DNA from: Dactylellina haptotyla | Taxonomy: Eukaryota; Ascomycota; Orbiliomycetes; Orbiliales; Orbiliaceae | Direction: 5' to 3' | Length of the DNA stretch: 64,000 bases | Assembly (NCBI GenBank): GCA_031310005.1 | Contig: CM062387.1 | Span: 868,001-932,000, forward strand | Shown here: positions 46,698-57,792 of the stretch, one piece after another | Position numbering within the stretch: position 1 is the first letter of the stretch | How the letters are laid out: every line of letters starts with the position of its first letter | The notes under the pieces: generated by a model | The model's database searches: none | What the model was told of the DNA's origin: nothing | Seen by the model: only the letters and a program-made list of their open reading frames with translations | Position numbers and translations under genes: made by a program

Positions 46698-48101
46698 ATG
46701 TCTCCTGACGACTACACCGTAGGATGGGTATGCGCCCTCGACATAGAGCTCGCTCCTGCCCAGGAGATGCTCGACGAAGAGCACGAGAAACTTCGCCGGA
46801 CAACCCACGACCAGAATATATATACACTAGGACGGATCGGCAAGCACAACGTCGTTATCGCCACCTTGCCCAGCGGGAAAACTGGTATAGGTGCCGCCGC
46901 GGTGGTCACCAGCCGCATGAGGCAGACGTTTCGGTTTATCGAATTCTGGTTGCTCGTGGGTATTGGAGGCGGCGTGCCCAGTCGGAAAGCAGATATTCGA
47001 CTCGGTGATGTAGCCGTCAGTCGGCCGGAAGGGATCCACCCCGGAGTGGTCCAATGGGACTTTGGAAAGACCAATCCAAATGGCTTCGAAAGGACAGGCG
47101 CCCTTAACAACCCGTCGCTGATTTTACTCTCGGGGCTTACGCACATTCGGTCCAGGTACGATAGGGGGGGATCAAAATTAATGGAATACGTTGCCAACTT
47201 TCCCGGCCCGAAATATGCGCGCCCGGATATAGAGGATATTTTGTTCAAATCCGAATACAACCATGTCGGCGAAATTGGGTCCGAATGTACTGAGTGCGAT
47301 CAACAGAATAGAGTCAACCGGCGACGACGAACCAATGAGGCAGCGGTTCACTACGGTACCATAGCGTCGGGCAACGAGGTTGTCAAAAACCCAGTACTAA
47401 GAGACGCTATCAGTGCGTCACTAGGCAATGTCGTATGTATTGAGATGGAGGCGGCAGGCTTGATGAACGATTTCCCGTGTCTCGTCATCCGAGGTATCTC
47501 CGACTATGCCGACTCGCATAAGAATGATGACTGGCAGAGATACGCTGCATTAACAGCAGCGGCCTACGCGAAGGATCTGCTCGCCGAAATAACACTACCG
47601 GAAACCCTCAAGCCTGAACTCAAACCTGAGCCCAAGCCCAAACCCAAACCCGTCGCTACAGCCAGTTCTTCAGGTTTTAGTCCGTACAGCCGCTCAGGTA
47701 GGAATACTCCGAATGAGCCAGACAGGCTTAGCAGGGCGATGTACCGACCTTTCGGGAATGTGAAGTGTTTTGCCTGTGGGGACTATGGACATTATGCAGA
47801 TGACTGCAGGAACACCTGCGACAGCTGTGAGCGAAATATCATTCCGAGATTGCATAGTAAAGCCAGAATTCGCTAACAGAAACCCGGAGCGTAGGCGGTG
47901 ATTCGGGTCATACGGCAAGGGATTGCACCCGTCGACCAGGCGATTCCTGCTTTAGATGTACGTCCATCCCCTTTCTGATCCCCAAAAAGTACCAGAGTGA
48001 TGTATTAATTCCTATCTGCTCACGCAATAGGTGGAAAACGTGGTCATTGGGCAGAAACGTGCTGGGTAGATTTAGACCGGCAGCCCCGGTACTATTACTA
48101 A
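46698..48101 (+). CDS. PNP_UDP nucleosidase-like domain fused to three CCHC zinc knuckles
   Basis: Three exons: 46698-47826, 47895-47957 and 48031-48101 (introns of 68 and 73 nt), giving 420 aa. Residues about 5-300 are the nucleoside phosphorylase/nucleosidase domain used as an N-terminal effector in fungal NLR-like proteins. Visible motifs: YTVGWVCALDIELAPAQ, LPSGKTGIGAAAVV, LLVGIGGGVP, DIRLGDVAVSRP, GTIASGNEVVKN and CIEMEAAGLMNDFPCLVIRG, then ISDYADSHKNDDWQRYAALT. A Lys-Pro linker at about 304-318 follows. Three CCHC knuckles come next: CFACGDYGHYADDC (357-370), CDSCGDSGHTARDC (374-387) and CFRCGKRGHWAETC (395-408). Both introns split a knuckle cysteine codon, which fixes their positions. 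Usually this domain is followed by NACHT/NB-ARC and repeats; here nucleic-acid-binding knuckles take that place. Related PNP domains in bacterial Detocs and in eukaryotic immune proteins cleave ATP. A role here is inference. Confidence 0.88.
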
Positions 48102-49696
48102 GAATAGGGCTGCTAAAAAAGCCCTGAAGCCTAATCCATTGAAAAACACCGAATAAATAGTTAATATAAGTCAGGCTTTTTCTCTGCGGAAATCTAAATC
48201 CATAGAATTACAAGTTAGTTCAAGACCAAACTTAATTCTCTCAACTGAAACAACGTAAATGTGTATACTCATGTTGAGGAACAAAGTGGGAAACCGAGTT
48301 CTTATTTATGACACTCAAAGCACCATATATTACCCACAAATAATCGCCGCACCCGATCTTGAGATCTCAAAGTTTCTAGGTAACCCTCACTTAATTAAAT
48401 CAGAAGCTAATAGTCCGTGAGAGATCCGGAGTCCATTTTGAAGCTTTCACAATCAGCTCACGTAAACTATTAATCCGCGATCCCTATACCTCTCCTCGCT
48501 GAACAGTAAGTTCGGATACGAAACTCATTTAAATCCTGTGTCCTACCGTATGGGCATGCTCCAGCAAGCGCCAATGATGCCCATACACCATACCACAACC
48601 CGCCCACAAACAACGATAGAAACGAACACGTACGGGACTCGGGTTTCCAGCCGAGCCGTAGTGGAGGAAGAAGCTATGCGGTGGGATCCGGCACACCATG
48701 TTTGCTCTGAGACACGTAGAAGAAACAATGGACTTATAAGATACGAGTAGCGAGAGGAAAAGGTGCTTCTCTCGGCTTCTGGTGACGCGAGTCAGTAGTC
48801 CCTAGTAGAATCGCACCAGCAGATCTCGCCCTTATCCGCGCGGTTCCCATTTCGGTCGAAGAATCCACCAAAAGAGGCAATCAACACATAAAATACAACA
48901 TGCTCTGCTAGGTATATCGGACCTGGAAGGAACAAGGTTTGCAATCATTTTTTTTATTTACAAAGGTTATCCGATTCGAGAATGCTAGGTTATAGAAAAC
49001 AAAAAGCCTTTCTCAATAGGGGACTATAAGATACATTGAAACCCATAACGAATGAAGAAATATCAGGTGCAAGAACACAATACGAAGTGACGAAAGGCGT
49101 AAAAGAGCAAGCAAAAGTCAAATTAATCAAAATAGAAATGAAAACATGTCGCTCACAAAACCCTTTTGAAGGCAATTGATAGTGCCAACTGAGTGTTTTT
49201 TAGAGTATTTTAATATATGAAATTGCAGAACGCGAAACCAGAGTAATAATAATCAAAACTGGAAACGCAAGCAAAATATCTACCTTTTCAAGTAAGATCC
49301 GAGACCAGCTCAAAGACCAAGAGCCCGTGTAGCAGGGATCTAAAGATGTTAGCAAACTACCAGCGGTCTCCGGAAAACCGCTGGCTTCCCCAAAAGTGAA
49401 GAAGAAAAGGAAATAAAGTGGATAAAAACGTAAAACAACAACCAAGAAAGACAAAAAGGAATAAAAGAAATGATAAAAAGCAAAGCATTTTTTTAGGGTT
49501 TTTTGTTTTTAATTTTTTTTGGTGTTTTTTATTTTCTGAAAAGGAATTTTTATTTTGACGTACCTTGAAGAGCTACCTTATCGATGTTCGACGACTTTTT
49601 CTTTCTTCGAATTCCTCCTCTTTCTCCGATCGTGATCTTTTCGTCGTAGAGTACATCGATAGCTCATTCTGATATCATTCCATAGAGTAGAACGCC
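48102..49696. other. AT-rich intergenic region
   Basis: About 1.6 kb. The part 49450-49560 is unusually T-rich. A 70-codon frame at 48538-48750 lacks an ATG at its first position and has no recognisable product. No gene is supported. Confidence 0.5.
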
Positions 49697-50578
49697 CTAA
49701 CGTTGCAGCGCCTCCATGGCAAGGTACCCCAAGAATGGCCAGGTAGCCCTGACAAACCCCACTGCTGTTGCTGCAACAGTCTTTGCACACTCCACAACCT
49801 GTGAAATTGCTTCTTCTCGGTCGCGTTGCTGTTTCTCCTCCCAGAAGCTGCCCAGGTCGGTTAACAAGCCGTGGGTTTTCTCGACCAGGATCTGAGCTCT
49901 CCTCTCCTTCTTCCTCTGGTCTTGACGGACTTGCGTGGCCGACTTCTTGACTGGCTCCTTGAGACGACCGAAGAAGGGTTGTCTGAGGGGGTCCTTCGGT
50001 CTGGAGAGCTCTGGATGGCTGCCCCGGGGCCGTCCAGGTGAGCATTGCCAAAGGCGGAGTGGCGGAGGGGTGATTTCCTTGACCCAGAAGGACACCGGCT
50101 GCAGGGCCAAGGTCGGGCAGCGCTTCGGCCCCGGCGCTCGAAAACAACTCGCCCAAAGCAGAGAGTCAGGACTACGCCTGACAATTGCCCGTGCGGTATC
50201 GACGGCCTTTGGGGTGGAAGGTATGCGCGCCTTCTTCTTGTCGACTCGAACAGCCTTCATCTCCTGCAACGTTGCCGAAGCGGGATAGAAGGGCTGCTGA
50301 GGAATAGCAGCGGCAGGGGGAGGGAGAAAGGGGACACAGAACGAGTCAACGAAGACAGAGTCGACGAAGACTGGCTCAGGGGCAGGGGCAGGGGCAGGGA
50401 AAGGACAAGGAGCAGGTTGGCATGGCGGGGCAACGAAAGCTGGGGCAGGCTCAGCTGGGACCGCAACTGGAGCCGGAGCCGAAGCTGGGGCTGGAGCTGG
50501 GACGGGTGCTGGAGCTCGAGCCGGAGCTGGAGCTGGGGCAGAACCGAGCGGGAACGAAAAATTGAAGGAGAAGGACAT
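49697..50578 (-). CDS. Ala/Pro-repeat protein, function unknown
   Basis: Single open frame of 293 aa if started at ATG 50576-50578 (MSFSFNFSFPLGSAP); the frame stays open further upstream, but that part lacks coding character. Residues about 12-75 are dense Pro-Ala repeats (APAPAPARAPAPVPAPAP) with occasional Val and Glu. A Lys-rich linker (RVDKKKARIP) follows, then a Pro/Arg-rich middle. A helical charged segment with QVRQDQRKKERRAQILVEKT precedes a hydrophobic C-terminus (VVECAKTVAATAVGFVRATW). The middle, about residues 125-190, is compositionally odd and could include an intron I could not place. No family is recognised. It may be a small scaffold with a C-terminal amphipathic or membrane-associated helix. 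Confidence 0.45.
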   Translation of the reverse strand: MSFSFNFSFPLGSAPAPAPARAPAPVPAPAPASAPAPVAVPAEPAPAFVAPPCQPAPCPFPAPAPAPEPVFVDSVFVDSFCVPFLPPPAAAIPQQPFYPASATLQEMKAVRVDKKKARIPSTPKAVDTARAIVRRSPDSLLWASCFRAPGPKRCPTLALQPVSFWVKEITPPPLRLWQCSPGRPRGSHPELSRPKDPLRQPFFGRLKEPVKKSATQVRQDQRKKERRAQILVEKTHGLLTDLGSFWEEKQQRDREEAISQVVECAKTVAATAVGFVRATWPFLGYLAMEALQR

Positions 50579-51566
50579 TGTGAGAGCTTGGATTGGGAAG
50601 GATAAAAGTGTGCTTTGGAAGACGAGAATGAATTGGGTCGCAACGGAGAAGACTTGTTTGAAGATACGCGGTATTTTCAGGGAAGAAGACTCGGAAGCGG
50701 CGAAGGAAGGAAGGAAGAGAAAGAGAAAGAGGGAGCACGGCAAGTCGTCGATAAATAGTCGCCGCCACCGTTGCTCGGCCGGAGGGAAAATCGTCGACGG
50801 GTTTGTCGTCGGCGTCGACAACCGCACGCTCGCCCGTTGCTGCCCCAAGAAACATCTGCACAATACAGCTGTGATTGCGCAGCAACTGAGGGATCGGACC
50901 ATGTATCCGTCGCTCTTTCCACAGAAAAGGGGGGGGTAAGTGATATATATTTAGGTGTGTATATGTGGTCTATTTGCCGTCAATTCACACTCTAACAGCG
51001 GTGATATATATGGTATATATCTTCGATTTCATATGTGATCAGTACACGGCTATCCCTCACGAACAATTGTGCCATATATCGTGATTCAAAATCTCTCCCC
51101 AGACGACATAGACTCCTAGGATATACGAGGTATCGAACTGTCAATCTTTGGAGCAAGAATATAAATGCAATATTTCCGGTGATTCATATTACATAAATCA
51201 TGAAGCGAGACCTATAGTGTCTATCTTGAACTCTAGAGTTTTATGTGCATAGGAATTGACGTAATTGGCATTCTTCTCCTGTACCCCTTATGGGATATCA
51301 CTGATTCTATAATCATCAGCAGATCCAGCTCTATTGTTCTTAGAGGTTTGTAGATGCATCAGCATGCGCTAACGGAGACCAACGACACCAGACATTGTTG
51401 TAATTTGTTGTCGTTATGCTGGGTTGCGGCACAGCGCGCCTAATCACAGAAGCTTCGAAGCGGGGCGCTGGCTAGAACGCACATACAAACTCAAGGATCC
51501 AAGCTTCAAGCACGTTGGATCCCGCACCTGAAAGTGTCTAACAGAGAATCATCTACAACTTCCAGC
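50579..51566. other. Intergenic region between divergent genes
   Basis: About 990 bp between the Ala/Pro protein start (minus) and the F-box gene start (plus). It holds both promoters and no gene I can support. Confidence 0.55.
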
Positions 51567-53529
51567 ATGGATGTCGAGCTTCCCTTGGGTGTTGTTGCCG
51601 CGAAAGCGAACGCGTTCGATTGTCTTCCAGATGAGCTACTGATCGAAATCCTCAATCACTTGCCGGTATGGAATTATACAAAGTAATCAATAGTGGGACG
51701 CCGCCGGGTAACCTCTAACTCGATAAATATATATACAGACATCCGTCCTATACGAAAGCGGCCTGCCGGCTTCCTGCCTGGTATCCAAGAGGTTCAATGC
51801 TATTGCAACTCCACTACTCTACCGGCACCTTGTGCTCACGTTCGGACCGACAACGGGCTTCGGCAACAAAAATATCGAAGCCCTCTTCCAGCTAGACCAT
51901 AGCTCTCTCAAATTCGTACGAAGCATCTCAATCAAAGAAACCATGGATCTCATCACCTATACAGTAGACTCCCCAGCACTGGAGAGGAGAAATCGTGAGC
52001 GCGACAATCTCACACGAGAATCGGCTGCAATCGGATCCATGGGTGCTCTATTGAGATGCTTGTTTCAAAGATTCAACAACATAGATACCATAACGTTCGA
52101 CAGGTACGTCAAATATGTGCTAGTACGCGCTGTACATAAACATGCAAAATATTTATACTCAAGACGCCCAGGTGCGATAGCTATCACTTCCTCAGTGAGT
52201 TGCCAGGCGGATATAAGCCTAAGGTTCGCCACCTGAAGTACAAGCTCTTCAAAGAAGGGGACGTGGAACATCGAGAACGATTTTGGTTCCCACGGCCATC
52301 ACTAGACCTATGCGACGAGCTGGAGAATCTTACCATTCATTGGATCAAAAGACATTTTCGAAACTTTTTGCCCGGCTGGAAAATGTGCGCTCTCAACCAT
52401 CGCACCCTCAAAAAGCTAAGTCTGATATGTAAGCACTCGGAAGGCATGCCCAATCCCACACGAAGGTCAAATGGGCTTGCAGACGTGCTGTCCCAGTACT
52501 ACATCCGGTCCGCTCCTCAAAATCTGCCATCCGTCCGTCTCTCCCAGGTGGAAGATCTCACTCTCAAATATACTTCGAACCTCGACGATGCCACCGAATC
52601 ATTCAAGGATATATTGGCTTTCGAAAATATCAAAGTATTAAAGATGACCCGATGCGTGTATAGTCTGGATTTTATGACTACTGTATTCCCAGCCATGCAC
52701 TCCTTGACAAAACTGTCTCTTGAAGTATTCTTTGAGGATGTGGATTTTCATACCATTCTAGGGAATCTACAATGTCGCCTTCAACTCCTGCGTATCGAAT
52801 ACTCCGGCAATGGAGTAGTTTTGCCCTCTATAATCACGTTCGAGAATCACCGTGAAACGTTGAAGAGTCTGTGGCTGGATTTCAAAACTACAGCGGACAA
52901 CGCTGATATCGTTAACGATGACCCCGATATTATCAAGTTAAGGATTCTAGACATTCCCGTCGTCAAGGGTGCAACGGAACAAATCGTCGATCTAGAGATT
53001 CTATCCCAGTTCCCAGTTTTAGAATACCTTGCCATACCCTGCGCGGTTCCAACCACCTGGGATGCTTGGTGTCCCTACGTGAGTTTCCCCCATCCATAAA
53101 CGCTTTTTCAAAACTCTAACGTCTTTTATCCTCTCCTAGTTCCCACAACTGAAAGCTTTTTATGTTCTCAACGACTATGGAAGGTGGAGTGAGCCTGGAC
53201 CTGCTCAATTTAACGACCCAGATTTCCCCCCAGCCGACTTCCATCCCTCATTCGTGCAATGGTTCTTAAAGTCTCACAGTGACCCAGCCAACAACGATTT
53301 AAAGGGAAAGTTCCCCCCTAAGGGCCTTCCACGAGTAATAGCGTTCCGTGGTAATCATTACGCCAACTGGAGAGGTCATTTGAGCTATAGTAGCACCCGT
53401 GCCTATTTTAGAGACGAGGAGGATCTTAGTAAATTTAATGACAAACATCGTTGGCTTACGGATATAGCAGTTTGGCATCCTGACTTTCTCGCGTTCATCG
53501 ACCCCAATATATGGGGTAGGACATTTTAA
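51567..53529 (+). CDS. F-box protein with leucine-rich-type C-terminal region
   Basis: Four exons: 51567-51665, 51739-52103, 52172-53078 and 53140-53529, giving 586 aa. Introns are 73, 68 and 61 nt; all phases agree. The F-box lies at about residues 16-58 (FDCLPDELLIEILNHLP, interrupted by the first intron, then ASCLVSKRFNAIATPLLYRH). This segment binds Skp1 in SCF ubiquitin ligases. The rest shows widely spaced Leu-rich segments (LTIHWIKRHFRNFL, KVLKMTRCVYSLDFMTTVFP, SLTKLSLEVFFEDVDFHTIL), as in fungal F-box/LRR-like substrate adaptors. The C-terminus has aromatic-rich segments (RWLTDIAVWHPDFLAF). The substrate is unknown. Such genes are numerous in Pezizomycotina. Confidence 0.85.
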
Positions 53530-54059
53530 ATTATTTATTTGGGCGATTTTGCCAAATGTACTTTTATAGATATATATTTGCTAGATAAACAGGGGTTGGA
53601 GATACAAACAATCATCGCCGGAGATACAAATAACAAAAATTGGGGGAATCAGTAGTGAACCAAAAACAAAATACGTTACAAATCACCGCTAGAATGAAAT
53701 GAATAATGCGCTTCCAGAAAAGAAGAAAAGAGCACTCAGAAGACCAGACAACCAGAATAGATGGAGATAACAATGGTGAGGTCCTATTACACAACAAATT
53801 TGATGCTTTTTTGTTTGAAAAGAAACATAGGCTCCATTTAGTCAGCAGATGGCAGTAGCCAGGGAACGAGGTACAGGCGCCAATTAAACAAAAAGAAAGA
53901 AATCATGTCCAAGACAAAACAGTAACATAATCCTGCTGTCAATCAATGCTTCGCCAATTCCAATGACCAAAGGTGACTAGATTAGTCTTCCTTCCGAGCA
54001 GAAGGCAAATTGCTATTTTGAGATAAAAAAACCCCCTCCACATATCACAAACCAAAATT
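53530..54059. other. Intergenic region between convergent genes
   Basis: About 530 bp between the F-box and RNH1 stop codons. AT-rich with several A runs; no gene seen. Confidence 0.6.
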
Positions 54060-55306
54060 TCAGGCGGCCTGTCCATCTCGGACAGCACCATCTCTCGCCA
54101 ACTTGTCCGCCATTTCATTCCCGACGACTCCCTTGTGTCCATTGACCCACTCAAACTTAGTTTTCGCTCCGCCTTGTGTAATCCTCTCCTCAATTCGCAG
54201 CAAGATCTCTTCAATAATGTCTTGGTTTTCAACGGGCTTTCCGGCAGAAGTCTGCCAGCCGTTCGAGCGCCATTTCTGAAACCAATCGGTAACGCACTGA
54301 ATCGCATACTTGCTATCCGTGAAGATCAGAACCTCGCGGTGTTTTGGGGCAATCTCGATGGCACGGAGTATAGCGGAGAGTTCGGCACGGTTGTTGGTAG
54401 CCTTGGGGTCGTTGAGAGGTTCGGAGAGGTTTCTACACAAGTCTAGTTAGCTTTGCATCTTCTTTAAAACCCGAAGAGTTTCCATAAGTACCGCTTATCC
54501 CCCGGTCCGAACCAGATGCCCACACCAGCTCTCGCGCTCGCACTCCCGTTCATGAGCGAGCTACCATCTGTATAAATCTTCAAAACCGCCGTCTTCTTGG
54601 GAACCAACACGTTTCTCATCAACTTTGGCGACGACCTCTTGACCACGTTGCCCGACGTCTCAATCTCTACTTCCTCCAAAATGTTGTCATCCAGAATCTC
54701 GGACTGCTCTTTGCCATCTTCATGCAATCCTGCATCTCGGAGATCCGAGTTAAGGTCGTCACTACCGAGAATACTCTCGATAGCGGTGCTGCTCCTTCTA
54801 CTCCCGACGGTTCCAGCGCCGGATGTCTTGCGGCGCGTGTTCCTACTATCCTCATCCTCTCTCGAATCTACTCCGGCGGCGGCAGCGGCGGCAGCAGCAG
54901 CATTGGCAGCGCTCACGCTCTCTGCGAGGCCGCTGTGCTCCCCAACACCTCTAACAAATGCTTCAGCCTCTTCCCTCGTCGAAAACTGCCTGAACTTTGG
55001 GTTCTTGACGCCGACGACGTGTTTCTGACATTCCTCCCAGCTGGTGTAAACACCCGGTGTGCCGCCACTCCGGACGCCGTAAAATTTGGGGACATACGAC
55101 GGGCTGTTTGGGTCTGTACTCGGGTCTTTTCCGGAGAGGTAAAGTTCCGCCTCCTGTTGGGTTGTGAAGCTTTTGAATTCAGCCTTTTTGAAGCCGGTAA
55201 CTTGGGCGAGACAATCCGGGTAAGTCTTGTAGATGCCTGGGGTGAAGCCGGTGCGGACGGCGTAGAATTTGGTGGTCTCAGACGCTGGGCGCTTTCGTTT
55301 GAGCAT
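54060..55306 (-). CDS. RNH1: RNase H1 with two hybrid-binding domains
   Basis: Two exons, 54492-55306 and 54060-54432 (59-nt intron), giving 395 aa. Two RNase H hybrid-binding domains: FYAVRTGFTPGIYKTYPDC at about 12-58 and FYGVRSGGTPGVYTSWEEC at about 75-120. An Ala run and a Ser/Arg-rich linker follow. The catalytic domain starts at LKIYTDGSSL (about 239) and has all expected acids: Asp in YTDGSS, Glu in NNRAELSAI, Asp in IFTDSKYAI and Asp in GNEMADKLA, plus His in NGHKGVVGN. It cuts the RNA strand of RNA-DNA hybrids in nucleus and possibly mitochondria. I start at MLKRKRPAS because no ATG lies upstream in frame; a 49-residue open extension there is Arg-rich and could matter for mitochondrial import. 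Confidence 0.93.
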
Positions 55307-56306
55307 CCTGAGGACCGCGAGGTTATAACCGCGAAGGAGCCTTGCGAGGGATGGAGGACGCGGGATGGCTACGGTCGATGTCCACTTTTTAGATCTCAGT
55401 GGAGAGAGATGGCGGTCGAAAGGGTATAGAGGAAGAGGAGATAACGAGTGCAAGCGCGCGCACTAGAGGGGAGCGAGATGGTAGGATAGTAAAAGACGAG
55501 TCCGATTTGGGGTATGCCGTCTGGAAGTAGCGGGCGAGGTGCGTACGCTGTGGGAGCTGCAGTTTGTCGAATTAGCGACTGCTGCTCATCGCAGGGCTGA
55601 GCAAACAAACAGGAAGCTTCACCTTTCCAAACGCTACGGGATGCAGTTCTGGGTAGGTGCACAGGATGCAAGTGATGCCCCGGGGCTGCGGAGGCCGCGG
55701 AAGTCGTGAGAATCACGGTTGGTAAGAGCAATGGGGTGGTGGTGAGCGGGAAAGTCGAGGCGGGCGGGAAGAGATGAGGTTGGAAACGGAGAGGAGGAGA
55801 GGAGACTGGCACCCCGGCCGACCTCCCCGCAACACATCCGCTCAGACCACCCCCCGCGATATAAATTTACGGACACAGCCCCCCCGTGCGATTGCAACGG
55901 CACTGGTACGATGTATACGTTTTCTTCTTTCCTTTATTGTTTCATTCACTCAGTCCATTATGTACACAGAATAATAGTAGAAGTAGTAGCAATGGTGGTA
56001 ACGCAACGGCGCTTCGCTTCACACAAAGGAAACATGAATCTATTCCGCCAGGTAGTTCAATCGCCTCTATCAGTTGCAACAGTAACAAAAGAGTCCCGGT
56101 TAGCTGGCTCTTTCAGCGCAATCGTGTACATGCGGCGTTTTTGTTGTTTCGCCGTCGTAACAGACGAATCTAGCGTCTATATTTGTCAAGTAATGGTCAT
56201 ATGTTGGCGATTCTATTAATTTCCAAGCACCAAAAAAAAAGATGAAACGAGCGACCCAGTCTAGGGAGCAACAGCAGGGCAAAACCCGAAAATACGACTT
56301 CCCTTC
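55307..56306. other. Intergenic region, RNH1 promoter side
   Basis: About 1 kb. It includes an open, ATG-less, Arg-rich extension of the RNH1 frame up to about 55453, preceded by a pyrimidine tract and a CTAG acceptor-like site. The rest is AT-rich with no gene. Confidence 0.5.
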
Positions 56307-57792
56307 TTACTCATCGGCTCCGATGATGACCCCCTTCTTCAAGTCCTGCTCCTTCCTAGGTGCAACACCAAGGCCGTTCCTGTTCCTGAAGAATAAGACA
56401 CCGCTTCCCTCAGCGCCAACAGGCTCTTCAACAAAGTGGCACCATCTGGCGGAGTGCCACAGAGAGCCAAGGAAGCCCCACATACCGCCCTCAGTGTTGG
56501 AGCGGTAGTGTTCACCCATAACCTTCTTGATGGCATCGGTGGCTTCATCTGCATTGTAGAATGGGATGGAGGAGACATAGTGGTGAGCGACGTGAGTTTC
56601 AATGATTCCGTGGAGGAGATGACGACCGATGAAACCGAAGTCACGGTCAATGGTAGCAGCGGCACCGCGGGTGAAATCCCAAGCGGATGGCTCATAATGT
56701 GGCAGGGTAGGGTCGGTGTGTTGGAGGTAGGTGATAGCAACTGCGACATTGTTAGCTCTGATTCGTGCAATCCTCGAGAATACTCGTGCATGATAACTTA
56801 CCCAGCCAGTGGTTGACCCAGAGATATGGGATACCGTACCAAACCATAACATTCGAGGCGCCCCACTTCTGGCAAGCAGCGTACAAGATAGTTCCCATGA
56901 TGATCAGACCCAAGTCGCTCAACAAGATCAGTTTCCTGTGCTTGTACTCGTAGAGGGGGCTCTCCGGGTTGAAGTGGTTGACACCGCTGAACCAGCCGTT
57001 CTTCTTGCCCTTACCGCGACCCTCGGACTGCTTCTCATGGAAGTTGTGGCCGGTGACATTGGTGACGAGGTAAAGGGGCCATCCGATCAATTGTTGGCCG
57101 ATCATGTGGCCGGCAGTGTAGATTGGAGTTTCTTCCAGAAGCTCACCGACCTTGGCACCAAACTTGAGGGCGTATTCAGCACGGGTGCGCGGAACGAAAA
57201 CCATGTCACGTTGCATGTGTCCGGTTGCCTTGTGGTGCTTGTGGTGGGAGATTTGCCACGAGAAGTATGGGACCAAGAGAGAAGAGTGGACGATCCAGCC
57301 AACGGTATTGTTGAGCAGCTTGGAGTCAGAGAAGGCTCCGTGGCCGCACTCGTGAGCCAGAACCCACAAACCGGTTCCGAAGAGACCCTGAAGGACGGTA
57401 TAGACGGTCCAAGCGGCAGTTCTAGCATAAACGTTTGGCATGGCTGGAACAATGTGGTTGTTGAAGGCAATGAAAGTCACGGTCAAGAGGAAGGCATCAC
57501 GAGCAACATATCCTAGCGACCTCAAAGCAGAACGCTTGAAGCAGTGTTTGGGAATGGCATCGTGGATGTCCTTGATAGTGTAGTCCGGGAGCTTGAACTC
57601 GTCTCCGTAGGTGTTGAGGAGCTTGGGAGTCTTCTTGGTCTTAACATCGAGGTCGCTGAGAGATGTGTTCGACGAATGAGGGGACGGATTGAAGGAAGGG
57701 GACTCGGAGGGAGAGACCGAGGTGGAGGTCGAGTAAGCAGCCTTGTCCGAGGCGCTGACTCGACTCACAGCTGCAGGACGAACAGCGGCCAT
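56307..57792 (-). CDS. FAD2: Delta-12 fatty acid desaturase (oleate desaturase)
   Basis: Two exons, 56802-57792 and 56307-56740 (61-nt intron), giving 474 aa. The three His boxes of membrane desaturases are present: HECGH (about 149), HHKHH (about 182) and HVAHH (about 380). A Ser-rich N-terminus of about 50 residues precedes KLPDYTIKDIHDAIPKHCF, typical of the fungal delta-12 type. Hydrophobic stretches flank the His boxes, as expected for four membrane passes in the ER. The enzyme inserts a second double bond in oleate to make linoleate, using cytochrome b5 and oxygen. The delta-12 versus omega-3 distinction rests on the N-terminal motif and length; delta-12 is the better fit. Regulation by temperature or lipid supply is common but not visible here. 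Confidence 0.93.

Noticed and set aside
54722-55429. 235-codon plus-strand frame
   Set aside because: Antisense of RNH1; no motif of its own.
56809-57516. 235-codon plus-strand frame
   Set aside because: Antisense of the desaturase gene, whose His boxes lie on the other strand.
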